Source: Vicinamibacterales bacterium (lineage in GTDB: Bacteria; Acidobacteriota; Vicinamibacteria; Vicinamibacterales; UBA2999). From it: a stretch of DNA of 48,912 nt. This document shows positions 8,074-17,523 of this stretch, piece by piece. Numbering within the stretch: the stretch's first letter is position 1; each line of letters starts with the position of its first letter. Both the position numbers and the translations under genes were made by a program. The stretch covers positions 1 through 48,912 of the forward strand of contig JAUXWO010000082.1 of the NCBI GenBank assembly GCA_030680175.1. The letters run 5' to 3'. The notes beneath the pieces are model-generated. The model was given only the letters and a program-made list of their open reading frames with translations. It searched no databases and was not told the origin of the DNA.

Positions 8074-8102
8074 GTTCGTACGTCCCAGCCTGAGCCCATC
8101 CC

Positions 8103-8948
8103 ATGCACACCACACTGATTGATCCCGCCACGCTTGCCGCCCACCTCGAGGATCCCGCGTGGGTGGTCGTCGACTGCCGGTACGATCTCGCCGACGAGAC
8201 CAAGGGCCCGCTGCAGTACCGGGAGGGGCACATCCCCGGCGCCCGGTATGCGCATCTCGGGCACGACCTCGCCGGGCCCAGGACCGGGACGAACGGGCGG
8301 CATCCGCTGGCCTCGCCCGAGGAGATCGCGGCGCGCTTCGGCGCCCTGGGGATCACGCGTGGCACGCAGGTGGTGGCCTACGACGCCGACACGAGCATGT
8401 ACGCCGTGCGGCTCTGGTGGATGCTGCGCTGGCTCGGACACGACGCCGTGGCCGTGCTCGACGGTGGCCTCGCGCGGTGGGCCGCCGACGGACGGCCCGT
8501 GCGCGACGGTGAGGAGTCGTGGGCGCCGGCGGCGTTTACGGGCCAGCCGCGCGAGGGCTGGAGGCTCACGGCCGCCGACGTGGCGGCGCGCCTCGGTGCG
8601 GCGGACATGCGCCTTGTCGATGCGCGCTCGCCCGAGCGCTATCGCGGCGAGAACGAGACCATCGATCCGGTGGGCGGCCACATCCCCGGGGCGGCGAACC
8701 GCTATTACCTCGACAACCTCGCGGGCGACAAGACGTTCAAGTCGCCCGAGGTGCTGCGGGCCGAGTGGACCGAGGTCCTCGCCGGGCGCGACCCGAAGGA
8801 CGTGGTGATGTACTGCGGTTCCGGCGTGACGGCGTGCCACAATCTGCTCGCCCTCGAGCACGCGGGCCTGCCTGGCGCCCGGATCTTCCCCGGCTCGTGG
8901 AGCGAATGGTGCGCCGACCCCTCCCGGCCGGTCGAGACAGGCGGCTAG
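8103..8948 (+). CDS. Two-domain sulfurtransferase (SseA-like, 3-mercaptopyruvate type)
   Basis: A 281-residue protein made of two rhodanese domains. The N-terminal one (about 5-135; VVVDCRYDLADETKGPLQYR, GHIPGARY) is the inactive structural domain. The C-terminal one (about 155-278; LVDARSPERYRGENE, GHIPGAANRYY) carries the active-site loop CGSGVTAC with catalytic C238. A CGSGVT loop is characteristic of 3-mercaptopyruvate sulfurtransferases, whereas classical thiosulfate rhodaneses have CRKGVT, so the former donor is favoured by inference. Such enzymes transfer sulfur to cyanide or thiols. No Shine-Dalgarno is evident before the ATG. A second sulfur enzyme, the persulfide dioxygenase-rhodanese, is encoded about 9 kb away. 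Confidence 0.9.
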   Translation: MHTTLIDPATLAAHLEDPAWVVVDCRYDLADETKGPLQYREGHIPGARYAHLGHDLAGPRTGTNGRHPLASPEEIAARFGALGITRGTQVVAYDADTSMYAVRLWWMLRWLGHDAVAVLDGGLARWAADGRPVRDGEESWAPAAFTGQPREGWRLTAADVAARLGAADMRLVDARSPERYRGENETIDPVGGHIPGAANRYYLDNLAGDKTFKSPEVLRAEWTEVLAGRDPKDVVMYCGSGVTACHNLLALEHAGLPGARIFPGSWSEWCADPSRPVETGG

Positions 8949-8960
8949 CCGGGGGCTGTC

Positions 8961-8988
8961 GGCGATCGGCGATCGGCGATCGGCGATC
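8961..8988. repeat. Four perfect GGCGATC heptamers
   Basis: Head-to-tail copies at 8961-8967, 8968-8974, 8975-8981 and 8982-8988, flanked by CTGTC on the left and GGCTGTCGGG on the right. It lies in the spacer downstream of the sulfurtransferase gene. Confidence 0.85.
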
Positions 8989-9090
8989 GGCTGTCGGGAA
9001 TCTGGAAGCTACACTCTGCAATTCTGCTGAGCCAACCCCTGGGGTGCACCTCTCGTCCAAGTCTTCGGACGCTCACAGGAGACTGGACCC

Positions 9091-10170
9091 ATGCGTGTTT
9101 GCCTGACCTTCGCCCTCGCACTCGCCCTGCTGACCCCCACGGCCCCGGCCGCCGCGCAGTCGTGGGCGGACGACGACCTCCGGATCCAACTGCGTGACAC
9201 GGTGCGGGACGCGGTGCGCGACGCCCGAACCGTCGTGCGCATCGAAACCCGCGATGCCGGCCGCCTGGTCCGTGACGTGATGCGTGACGTGCGGCATGCC
9301 ATGCGCGATGTGCGGCACGACATGCGCGATGTGCGGCACGACGTGCGCGACCTCCGTCGCGACCTGCGGCACTTGGATGGCCTCGCCCTTTGGGAGGCGC
9401 ACGATGGACAGCGGCAGACCGATCGGGCCACCTCGCCCACCGACGACCCATGCGGCGACCGCGGCGACTGGGGTCGCGGCGAGCGGCACTGCGAGGTCCG
9501 GGACGAGCGCCTCGCGGCGTTCGCCGGCACGCTGTCGGTCAACGCCGCGCCGAACGGCGGGATCAGCGTCCAGGCCTGGGATCAGGACGAGATCCTGGTA
9601 CGCGCCATCGTGAACGCGCAGGCCGAGACCGAGGCCGACGCGAAGCGGATCGCCTCGGAGGTGCAGGTCCAGACGGGCGGCGGCCGCATCGCGGCCACCG
9701 GTCCCGATCTGGGGAACCGCCGGCGTGAGTCGTGGCACGTCAGCTACCGCGTCTTCGTGCCGGCCCGCACCAACCTCGACCTGAATTCCCGCAACGGCGG
9801 CATCGCCATTCGCGGCGTGCAGGGCAGCATCCGCTTCGAGACGACCAACGGCGGCGTCACGCTGGCCGACCTGGGCGGCGACGTGCGCGGCGCCACGCGC
9901 AACGGGGGCCTCAACGTGACGCTCGGCGGCGCGCAGTGGGACGGCGCGGGGCTCGATGTCGAGACCTCCAACGGCGGTGTGAACCTGAGGGTGCCCGACG
10001 GCTACTCGGCGGAGCTCACCGCGCGGACGGTGAACGGCGGCCTCCGGTCGGAGGTGCCGCTCACCGTGCAGGGCCGCATCGACCGCGAGATCAACAGCAC
10101 GCTCGGCAGCGGCGGCGCCCCCGTGCGCGTGCGCACGACCAACGGCGGCCTGCGCATCACCCGCCGCTAG
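9091..10170 (+). CDS. Secreted DUF4097-type beta-repeat protein with Arg/Asp-rich heptads
   Basis: A 359-residue exported protein. ACAGGAGA lies upstream of the ATG, followed by a signal peptide (residues 1-23, LTFALALALLTPTAPAAA, cleavage after AQ). Residues 30-100 are extremely charged, with a heptad repeat of the form MRDVRHD repeated three to five times, predicted as a long alpha helix. After a polar linker, residues about 140-359 carry regularly spaced N-G-G turns (RNGGIAI, TNGGVTL, RNGGLNV, SNGGVNL, VNGGLRS, TNGGLRI), the signature of DUF4097 adhesin-like right-handed beta structures. It is probably cell-surface or periplasmic; no enzymatic role can be assigned. Its TAG stop shares the palindrome CTAG with the stop of the convergent pseudogene. 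Confidence 0.85.
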   Translation: MRVCLTFALALALLTPTAPAAAQSWADDDLRIQLRDTVRDAVRDARTVVRIETRDAGRLVRDVMRDVRHAMRDVRHDMRDVRHDVRDLRRDLRHLDGLALWEAHDGQRQTDRATSPTDDPCGDRGDWGRGERHCEVRDERLAAFAGTLSVNAAPNGGISVQAWDQDEILVRAIVNAQAETEADAKRIASEVQVQTGGGRIAATGPDLGNRRRESWHVSYRVFVPARTNLDLNSRNGGIAIRGVQGSIRFETTNGGVTLADLGGDVRGATRNGGLNVTLGGAQWDGAGLDVETSNGGVNLRVPDGYSAELTARTVNGGLRSEVPLTVQGRIDREINSTLGSGGAPVRVRTTNGGLRITRR

Positions 10171-11563
10171 CCTTTCGGCCCCTTCCCCGCCGGCGGGCCC
10201 GCGCCTGCCGGCGGCCCCTTCCCTTCAGGCGGACCCGCCCCCTCGGGCGGCCCCTTCCCTTCCGGCGGGCCCTTCCCCTCGGGCGGGCCGGTCATCGTGC
10301 CGGCCCCAGTCAGCGTCACCACCACCGGCGGCACGGGCGCATCGACGGCACTGATGGTCAGCGTGGCCGCGTACGTCGCGTTGGCCTCGGGCGCGAACCG
10401 CACCTCGGCCATCCGCGTCTCCCCCGGCGCCAGGGGGCCCTCGATCGAGGTGGCCGTGAACGCCGCCTCTCCGTCCCCGCTGAGCACCGCCTCGGTGAGG
10501 ACGAGTGCGTCGCCGCCGGTGTTGGTGATCGAGACCGTGACGGGCGCGCTCGTGCCAGGCACGCGGATGGTGCCGAAGTCGATCGACAGCGGCGTGCCCG
10601 ACAGCAGGCCCGAGACGCCCACGCCGGTGAGGCCCACGGTGGCCTCGACCGCAGTGAGGCCCTCGGCCCCCACCCGCAGCGTCGCGGCAAACTCACCGGT
10701 CGTGGCCGGCAGGAACGCCACCTCGATGACGAGGCTGTGGCCGGGCGCGAGCGTGACGGGACCATCGGGCACGCCCACCAGGAAGGCCGTCGCGTCGCCC
10801 TCGAGCGCATAGGCGCCCGTGAGCGTGAGCGCGCTCGTCCCGGTATTGGTGATGGCCAGCGTCCGCGCCATGGAGGCACGTCCGACCAGCTGCCCGCCGA
10901 ACTCCACCGCGAGCGGTGCGATGGCGAGCTCCATCGTCGCGCCGGCGCCGGAGAGCGGGACTTCGAGCCGCGTCTCGGCCGGCGCCTCGCTCAGGAGCGT
11001 CAGGACGCCCGCGTGCGCACCGACGGTCAGCGGCGCGAATGCGACCGCCACTTCGAGGCTCGCCCCAGGGGGGTGAAGGCAAGCGTGAGCGCCACCTGGT
11101 CGCCCGGCGCCACCACGACGGGCGGCACGTCGACCGCGGCGAAGTCCGAGGCGTGTGCGCCGGAGGTGACGAGGCCGGAGACCACGAGGTCGCGCCAGCC
11201 GTCGTTGGCCACGACGAGGGGCGCCGTGGCCGGCTGACCGATGTTCGTCGGCGTGAACATGACGGCCGCCTCGACCACCCGAATGCGCGGCGCGAGCTGG
11301 TACGTCACCGGCACGCTGTTCGAGGCCTGCCCGGCGACGCTGACGATGACCGCCACCGTCGGGTCGTCACCGGCGTACGGAGGCGTCGTGCAGCGCACCG
11401 ATGTGTGGGACCACCCGCCGGCGGTCACCACACACGCCTGCCCGCCCAGTGTCACCTGCCCCGACGTGCCGAGGCTCGTACCGAAGAGCTCCAACTCCTG
11501 CCCGCCCTCCGGGGCGAGCTCAGCGGGGAACACCGAGGCGGGACGACCCCCAGCAGCGGTCTA
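10167..11563 (-). pseudogene. ASH/choice-of-anchor-type gene, broken (5' truncated and frameshifted)
   Basis: Two open segments on the minus strand, 11027-11563 and 10167-11051, encode parts of one secreted protein family: an IPT/TIG-like start (GGQELELFGTSLGTSGQVTL) and several ASH (ASPM-SPD-2-Hydin) beta domains with APGxxxxxxVxFxP motifs. The first segment runs VALTLAFTP and then leaves frame at the C6/G4 tract near 11062-11074. In the other frame the sequence immediately reads PPGASLEVAVAFAPLTVGAH, which is itself the same position of another ASH domain. A simple 1-bp slip would place two equivalent strands about ten residues apart, so a deletion between repeats, or assembly collapse, fits better. 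There is no start codon or signal peptide: a TAG at 11561-11563 precedes the TIG part by about 10 codons. The tail is six GPPEGK-like hexapeptides. Confidence 0.75.
10170..10289. repeat. 18-bp repeat encoding GPPEGK-type hexapeptides
   Basis: Six near-identical 18-bp units at the 3' end of the ASH pseudogene encode, on the minus strand, GPPEGK, GPPEGK, GPPEGA, GPPEGK, GPPAGA and GPPAGK before the final GPKG. It is a low-complexity Gly/Pro tail. Confidence 0.85.
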
Positions 11564-11572
11564 TTGATGTCG

Positions 11573-14086
11573 CTACGGGTTGGGCACGGCAGAGGAAGGC
11601 GGCGCGGTGACGCGGCGCAGTTCCGCCGCCAGCGGCTCCATGGCGATGGGCTTGGTGAGGTAGCCGTCCATCCCGGCGTCGAGGCAGCGCTGCCGGTCGT
11701 CCATCATCGCGTTGGCCGTCAGCGCGATGATGGGCAGGCGCGCGCCGGTGCCGGCTTCGCGCTGGCGGATCCGGCGCGTCACCTCGAGCCCATCGAGGTC
11801 GGACATCTGGACGTCCATCAGCACGGCGTCGGCGTGCCCACGGGCGACGGCGTCGAGCGCCGCGAGGCCGCTGTCGGCGCCTTCGACCTCGCAACCGAGC
11901 TTCTGGAGCATGCGGGCGACGACCCGCGTGTTGATGACGTTGTCTTCGACCACCAGCACCCGCAACCCTAGTGGCACAAGTGGACCCGGCGATGGCGCGG
12001 AGACCACCCGGTTCATCGCGGCCACCGTGGTCGCGTTGGCCGGCGCCACCGGCAACGGCACGGCCAGATAGAAGGCAGACCCGGCGCCGGGCGTGCTCTC
12101 GACCCACACGCGACCGCCCATCAAGCCGGCGAGCTGGCGGGCGATGCTGAGCCCCAGCCCGGTCCCGCCATGACGCCGGGTGATGGAGCTGTCGGCCTGC
12201 GCGAACGGCTCGAAGATGCGTGTCTGCTCTTCGGGGCTGATCCCGGCTCCGGTGTCCGCCACCTCGAACCGCACGAGACCAGGCTCATCGTCCGGCGTGA
12301 CCCGGACGGCCACGCTGCCCGTGTCGGTGAACTTCACCGCATTCGAGAAGAAGTTGCGCAGGATCTGGCCGAGCCGCAAGGGGTCGCCGATGAGGCGCTC
12401 GGGCACCGCGGGGTCCAGGTCCACGCTGACCGCCAGGCTCTTTTCGATCGCGCGCGGCATCAGCAGGCCGACGGCCTCGTTCACGACGTGGCGCAGCTTG
12501 AAGGGGACCTGCTCGATGGTGACGTGGCGCGCCTCGATCTTCGACAGGTCGAGGATGTCGTTGAGGATGCCGAGCAGCGTCTCTCCCGACTGCCGCACGG
12601 CTTCCAGGTACTCGCGTTGCTCCTCGGTGAGCGTCGTGCCGAGCGCGAGCTCCGTCATCCCGAGGATGCCGTTCATCGGCGTGCGGATCTCATGGCTCAT
12701 GTTGGCGAGAAACATCGACTTCTCGCGCGAGGCCGCGAGCGCCGCCTCACGCGCCGCAATCAGCTCCTGCTCCTGCCGGCGCTTCTCGGTGACATCGGTC
12801 AGGAGTCCCGACCAGAGGACGCTCCCGTCGCTCTCGCGGCGCGGTCGCGAATGGCCCTGCACCCGCCGCCGCTCCCCATCCTCGAGCTCGACGTCGAAGT
12901 CATGCGTCCACAGCGCCAGGGTCTGGGCCGACTGCGCGATGCTCGCCATCAGGCCCTCGAGCTGGTCTGGCACCACACGCGAGAACACCCGGGGCGCATC
13001 TGTGTACGCGAGCTCCGGTTCGATGTGGAACAGCCGGCGCAGCCCGTCGCTCATGAAGGGGAACTCCATCGTGCCGTCCGGGCGCAGGCGGAACTGGAAG
13101 ATCACACCGGGCACTTCGGCCGTCATGTCGCGCAGCTGCTGCTCGCTGGCACGCAGCGCCAGCTCGGTGCGCTTGCGGTCGGTGATGTCCTGGATCGTGC
13201 CCTTCAGGGCCACGATGCGGCCGTCGGCGTCACCGAGGGGCTCCGCGCGTGACACCACCCAGCGATGCGCGCCGTCGGGACGCACGAGCTCGAGTTCGAT
13301 CTCCGCGACGGCGGCGCCCGACAACGCATTCTGCATGGCCGCCCCGAGATTGCGAAAGCTGCCGGGCGTCAGGGCGCGCTCCATCTGCGCCATGTCCGGC
13401 GCCGGGCTGCCGGGTTCGAGCCCGTGCATCCGGAACACCTCCTCGGACCACGTCATTTGCCCGGTTGCGGCGTCGAGGTGCCAGCTCCCAAGCTGTGCGA
13501 TGCGCTGCGCCTCCCGCAGCGTCGCTTCACGCTCTTCGAGCGCCGCGGCCGTCTCCTCGATGAGGAGTTCCGAGAGCTTGCGCTCGCTCACATCCTGCGC
13601 CACGCCGTAGAGGCGCTCGGCCTCGGCGTCCGTCGTCAGGTTCCAGAGCAGCCAGCGGTACGACCCGTCGTAGCAGCGGAACCTGAGCTCGACGCCGGCG
13701 ACATCGTCGCCGCGGGCCACGAGCGCCTGCATCGTCTCCACGGCACAGGCCGCATCGTCTGGATGCACGAGCTCGAGGAGGGGCCGGCCCACCAGGCCGC
13801 GCGGTTCCCAGCCCATCGTCGTCCGCCATGCCGGGCTGAGCAGGGTGAACGTCCCCTGGAAGTCGACCATGGCCGCCAGCGCGTTGGCGTTGGCGAAGAG
13901 ATGCCGGTAGGCGCGCGCTTCGTCGAGCGCCGCGCGCAGCTCGTCATTGAGCCTCTCCGCCGCCTCGTCGAGCCGCCTTGCGGGCATTCCCGCTTCATCA
14001 CCGGGCCGAACAGGCTTCGCCTCCCGCAGCGAGTGTGCCGCCGCGGAGGGCGCCGCGTTCGGACGAGCGGGGGGACGGCTCTTCAT
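11573..14086 (-). CDS. Three-PAS hybrid histidine kinase with C-terminal receiver
   Basis: A soluble kinase of 837 residues counted from the ATG at 14084-14086. Longer in-frame starts exist (GTG at 14122, TTG at 14131), but the TTG abuts a -10-like TATTAG, so a transcript from there could not contain it. Three PAS domains (about 60-168, 190-305 and 310-435; the first two end in QDVSERK and QDITDRK) precede HisKA with [15 protein letters not shown] (H465), ATPase G1 DTGAG (about 611-615) and G2 GTGLGLS, and a receiver (about 708-825) with E/D pair VVED, D758 in VLMDVQM and K812. All catalytic residues are intact. This is the BarA/ArcB-like plan without membrane anchors, so it probably senses a cytoplasmic signal. 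It needs an Hpt partner not seen in the window. It lies just upstream of the ASH pseudogene. Confidence 0.92.
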   Translation of the reverse strand: MKSRPPARPNAAPSAAAHSLREAKPVRPGDEAGMPARRLDEAAERLNDELRAALDEARAYRHLFANANALAAMVDFQGTFTLLSPAWRTTMGWEPRGLVGRPLLELVHPDDAACAVETMQALVARGDDVAGVELRFRCYDGSYRWLLWNLTTDAEAERLYGVAQDVSERKLSELLIEETAAALEEREATLREAQRIAQLGSWHLDAATGQMTWSEEVFRMHGLEPGSPAPDMAQMERALTPGSFRNLGAAMQNALSGAAVAEIELELVRPDGAHRWVVSRAEPLGDADGRIVALKGTIQDITDRKRTELALRASEQQLRDMTAEVPGVIFQFRLRPDGTMEFPFMSDGLRRLFHIEPELAYTDAPRVFSRVVPDQLEGLMASIAQSAQTLALWTHDFDVELEDGERRRVQGHSRPRRESDGSVLWSGLLTDVTEKRRQEQELIAAREAALAASREKSMFLANMSHEIRTPMNGILGMTELALGTTLTEEQREYLEAVRQSGETLLGILNDILDLSKIEARHVTIEQVPFKLRHVVNEAVGLLMPRAIEKSLAVSVDLDPAVPERLIGDPLRLGQILRNFFSNAVKFTDTGSVAVRVTPDDEPGLVRFEVADTGAGISPEEQTRIFEPFAQADSSITRRHGGTGLGLSIARQLAGLMGGRVWVESTPGAGSAFYLAVPLPVAPANATTVAAMNRVVSAPSPGPLVPLGLRVLVVEDNVINTRVVARMLQKLGCEVEGADSGLAALDAVARGHADAVLMDVQMSDLDGLEVTRRIRQREAGTGARLPIIALTANAMMDDRQRCLDAGMDGYLTKPIAMEPLAAELRRVTAPPSSAVPNP

Positions 14087-14131
14087 GGCTGTGCGGACGG
14101 GTTCGCCGGATGGCGCGCACACGTCACCCAA

Positions 14132-14160
14132 CTAATACAGCAAACCTCGTGCCCGCCCAA
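14132..14160 (-). promoter_or_regulatory. Promoter-like sequence for the three-PAS kinase
   Basis: Read on the minus strand: TTGGGC at 14160-14155, a 17-nt spacer, and TATTAG at 14137-14132. If real, transcription would begin near 14125, so the protein must start at GTG 14122 or ATG 14086. Confidence 0.4.
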
Positions 14161-14289
14161 CAAGGTTTGGAACAGTCAGAAGCGCTCACGAAATGACGCG
14201 ATGGGAATACCGGGTGTTCACTCCCGCGACTGGCGGTGTCGTGCGGTGGGGCGTGCGCGCACACCGCAAGACGGGACGGACAGGCCCCG

Positions 14290-14973
14290 CTACAGCCCGA
14301 AGAATGCCAGCGGCACCCACTCCTTGAGCTTCGGGACGAGCGGGCGCACCAGTGCGCGATTGCCCTCGGGCACCTCCGGCAGCGTGACGTCGGGCACCTC
14401 GAGGCCGCGCTCCGCCGCGCCCTGGCGGGCGAAGCGCTGGATGTCGTCGAGCGAGAAGCCCGCGGCCTCGATGCCGGCGGCCTGATAGACGCGCGTGCGC
14501 ACCCACGTGTACTCGCTCTGCGAGAAGCCCTCGGCGTTGATGGCCTCCACCTGCACGCGGCGGGCCTCGACGACGAGGCCCGAGAGTTCCGTCAGCGCCG
14601 ATGCGGCCTCGGCAAACGAGAGCGTGCGCCGCCCGCCGTCGAGCTCGCGGTCGAGTTGCTGGTACTTCGCCTGGATGTCGGAGAAGCGCGTACCGAGCGT
14701 CCCGCGGACGCGCTCCTGCACGCGCACGAACCGCTCGACCTGCGGCCCGGTGAGCTCGCCCGTGGGGGCCGGCGTATAGGTCTCCTGGTTCTCGACCTGG
14801 CGGTCGAGCGCCTCGAGCTCCGCCAGGCGGCGGAACCCCGCCATGTACTCGCTGGCGTTCTCCATGTAGGGCTGCGCCATCCGCCAGGCAAAGAACCCGG
14901 CCACGGCCAACCCCACGCCGCCAATCAGCGCGATGACGAGACACCCGGCAAAGAGCTTCTTCACGCGAGACAC
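14290..14973 (-). CDS. Membrane-anchored protein of unknown function
   Basis: A 227-residue protein starting at GTG (14971-14973), with an N-terminal signal anchor (KKLFAGCLVIALIGGVGLAV, residues 5-30) and the remainder predicted outside the inner membrane. The body is mostly helical and charged, with coiled-coil-like stretches around VERFVRVQERVRGTLGTRFS and IQAKYQQLDRELDGG. I do not recognise the family. It lies downstream of the ADOP permease on the same strand, 33 bp apart, so the two could share a transcript. Nothing in the sequence points to a catalytic site. Confidence 0.8.
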   Translation of the reverse strand: MSRVKKLFAGCLVIALIGGVGLAVAGFFAWRMAQPYMENASEYMAGFRRLAELEALDRQVENQETYTPAPTGELTGPQVERFVRVQERVRGTLGTRFSDIQAKYQQLDRELDGGRRTLSFAEAASALTELSGLVVEARRVQVEAINAEGFSQSEYTWVRTRVYQAAGIEAAGFSLDDIQRFARQGAAERGLEVPDVTLPEVPEGNRALVRPLVPKLKEWVPLAFFGL

Positions 14974-15006
14974 GCTAACACACGTGGGGCCACGGCGGGT
15001 CGCGCG

Positions 15007-17400
15007 CTACTGCACCCGCAGCGCCTCCATCGGATCGACCAGTGAGGCGCGCCGCGCCGGCACCAGGCAGGCGAGCAGGCCCGTCGCCCCGAGCACGACG
15101 CCAACGACGAGGTACGTGAGGGGATCGTGCGGGCTCACGTCGAAGAACAGGAGCTGCATCGCGGATCCGAGCGCCGCGGCCAGCCCGATGCCGAGCGCCA
15201 TGCCCACCCCGACCTGCACCAGCCCCTGCCGCAGGACGAGCCGCAGCACGTCGCGGCCCGCGGCGCCGAGCGCCATGCGCACGCCGATCTCCTGCGTGCG
15301 GCGGCCCACCGAGAACGCCATCACCCCGTAGAGCCCCACCGTGGCCAGGAAGAGCGCCGCGAACCCGAACGTCATGAAGAGGGTGCCGAACACGCGGAAC
15401 GCCCACGTCTGGTTGTCGATGCTCTGGCGCACGGTGAAGACATTGAAGATCGGGAGGTTGGGATCGATCGCGCGGACAGCGTCTCGCGCGGCGGCGGTCA
15501 GCTCCAGCGGCGCGCCGTCCGTGCGAACCAGCAAGGTCAGCGTCCCCGCCGCGACCTGTGACAGCGGCAGATAGATCGCATGCGGGAAGTCGTCACCGGG
15601 CCCCCGGCCGATGCCAAGATCCGGCACCACGCCGACGATCGTCCGCCACGCCTGGTCCGCGCCCGTCGCCAGCGCGAGTGATTCCCCGAGGGCGCCCTTC
15701 GGGAAATAGGTGCGCGCGAAGGTCTGGTTCACGATCACGGCCGGTGCCCCGCCCGCCTCCCGCCGGTCAAACGTCCGCCCTTCGACCACCACGTCGAGCG
15801 TTTCGAAGTAGCCCTCCGAGATGATCAGGCCGCGCGTCGGATGGTAGTCGCGCTCGGCGGCGTACTCGCGTCCCGGCAGCTTCACCAGATATCGCGGCCC
15901 TCCCATCGGCAGGTTCGTCGCGAGCGCGGCGCGGCGCGCGCCCGGCAGCGCGGCCAGCCGCGGCAGCAGCGCCTCGGCAAACCGCTGGCGGTCCGCATCG
16001 TCGACATACGCGTCGCCCGTGATCGCGAGACGGGCGCTCCAGACGTCGTCCATCGCGAAGCCGAAGTCCGCGCGCCCGACGTTCACGATGCTCTGGATGA
16101 CGAGCGCCGACACGACGAGCAGGCCGAAGGACAGCGCCATCTCGACGATGACGAGCCCGCGGCTGAACCGGCCCAGCCGCAGGCTGCTGTTGCCCCGGCC
16201 CTCGTCGTTCATCACGGCGAGCAGATCCGCGCGGGAGGCGCGCACGGCGGGGACGATCCCGGCCGCCAGCGCGGCAAGCACCGACGCGAGCACGACGAAC
16301 AGCAACACGGTCTGGTCGATGCGGATGTCAATCCAGAACGGCGGGTTCGTGTCGGCGATGCCGCGATTGAACAGCGTGATCCCGGCCTGCGCGATGGCGA
16401 TGCCGCCGGCCGCCCCGACCGCGGCCAGGAGCATGACCTCGACCAGCATCTGCCGCACCACGACGAGACGGCTCGCACCAAGCGCCGTCCGGACGGCGAT
16501 CTCGCGGGCGCGCCCGGCCGCGCGCGCGAGCACGAGGTTGGCGACGTTGGCGCAGGCGATGATCAGCACGCCGAACACCGCGGCCAGCATCGTGTACAGC
16601 GCGCTGATGGTCTCGCTGCCGATGAACTCCTCGATGTAGGTCTTCACCTCGGTGGTGTAGCCGTCGTCGCGGCCGGGGTGCTCGAGCTGCAATTGCCGCC
16701 AGAGGGTGGCCATCTCGGCGGAGGCTTGATCGTGCGACACGCCGGGCCGGAGCCGGCCGATCACCTCGAGGCCCGGGCCGCCGCCGACGTTGGTGTTGTC
16801 GGGGTCGAGCACCAGCACCGGCCAGATCTCCTGGTTGGTCGGGAAGCGGAACGCGGCGGGCATCACGCCGATGACCGTCATCGCCAGGCCGTTCACACGC
16901 AGCGACTGGCCGACAGCATCCGGTGAAGCCGCGAACCGCTCCCGCCACACGCGCTCGCCGATGAGGATCACGGGCTCGGCGCCCGGCCGGCTCTCGTCGT
17001 CGCGGAAGTCGCGGCCCAGCATCGGCGCGACCTCGAGCAGCCGCAAGGTGTTCGCCGACAGGCGCGCCCCCTGGTACCGCTCGGGAATCCCGTCGGGCCC
17101 CACGACGTTGGCGAGCTGGACGTGGAACGCGGCGAGTGTCTCGAAGGACTGCTGCCGCGCGGCAAACTCCACGTACGTGTGGACGCGCATGTCCTCATCG
17201 TCCTGGGTGGCGACGTTGAAGGGCGCCATGTGCAGGATGCGATCGGACTCAGGGAACGGCAGCCCGCGCAGGACCGCACCGTTGACGATGCTGAACATCG
17301 TCGTCGTCAGGCCGATCCCGAGAGCCAGGGCGATGACCGCCAGCGCCGCCATGCCGGGCTGTCTGCCGATCATCCGCAGGGCGAGGCGTACGTCGGTCAT
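15007..17400 (-). CDS. ADOP-type MacB/FtsX ABC permease
   Basis: A 797-residue inner-membrane protein with the duplicated permease plan of the ADOP (acidobacterial duplicated orphan permease) family. The start MTDVRLALRMIGRQPGMAAL runs into the first membrane helix, and GGAG precedes the ATG. Next come a MacB-like periplasmic domain (about 45-260; YVEFAARQQSFETLAAF, LGRDFRDDESRPGAEPVI), an FtsX block of three helices (about 275-395) ending in RASRADLLAVMNDEGRG, a second N-terminal-type helix (about 410-435), a second periplasmic domain, and a second FtsX block (about 680-797) ending DPMEALRVQ. Typical members lack a linked ATPase, and none is seen here. The family is very abundant in acidobacteria, which is the main taxonomic clue in the window. 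The transported substrate is unknown. Confidence 0.92.
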   Translation of the reverse strand: MTDVRLALRMIGRQPGMAALAVIALALGIGLTTTMFSIVNGAVLRGLPFPESDRILHMAPFNVATQDDEDMRVHTYVEFAARQQSFETLAAFHVQLANVVGPDGIPERYQGARLSANTLRLLEVAPMLGRDFRDDESRPGAEPVILIGERVWRERFAASPDAVGQSLRVNGLAMTVIGVMPAAFRFPTNQEIWPVLVLDPDNTNVGGGPGLEVIGRLRPGVSHDQASAEMATLWRQLQLEHPGRDDGYTTEVKTYIEEFIGSETISALYTMLAAVFGVLIIACANVANLVLARAAGRAREIAVRTALGASRLVVVRQMLVEVMLLAAVGAAGGIAIAQAGITLFNRGIADTNPPFWIDIRIDQTVLLFVVLASVLAALAAGIVPAVRASRADLLAVMNDEGRGNSSLRLGRFSRGLVIVEMALSFGLLVVSALVIQSIVNVGRADFGFAMDDVWSARLAITGDAYVDDADRQRFAEALLPRLAALPGARRAALATNLPMGGPRYLVKLPGREYAAERDYHPTRGLIISEGYFETLDVVVEGRTFDRREAGGAPAVIVNQTFARTYFPKGALGESLALATGADQAWRTIVGVVPDLGIGRGPGDDFPHAIYLPLSQVAAGTLTLLVRTDGAPLELTAAARDAVRAIDPNLPIFNVFTVRQSIDNQTWAFRVFGTLFMTFGFAALFLATVGLYGVMAFSVGRRTQEIGVRMALGAAGRDVLRLVLRQGLVQVGVGMALGIGLAAALGSAMQLLFFDVSPHDPLTYLVVGVVLGATGLLACLVPARRASLVDPMEALRVQ

Positions 17401-17523
17401 GGAGGCTCCGTCTGGAAGGAGGGGGCTGACCCCTCCTGATACGGCGCCGGTCAGCCGACGGTTCCCCGTTGGGGACGTGGCTGGGACACGGGCTCGGGAC
17501 GACCGACCGAGCCGGGGCGCCGG

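Noticed and set aside
7868-8102. Small gene with HEGHEGHED peptide
   Set aside because: It is the translation of the inverted-repeat arms, has no start signal and is not in frame with any domain.
11062-11074. Programmed frameshift in the ASH gene
   Set aside because: The C6/G4 tract could slip, but the domain register across the junction is wrong for a single-base shift and the gene also lacks its 5' end.
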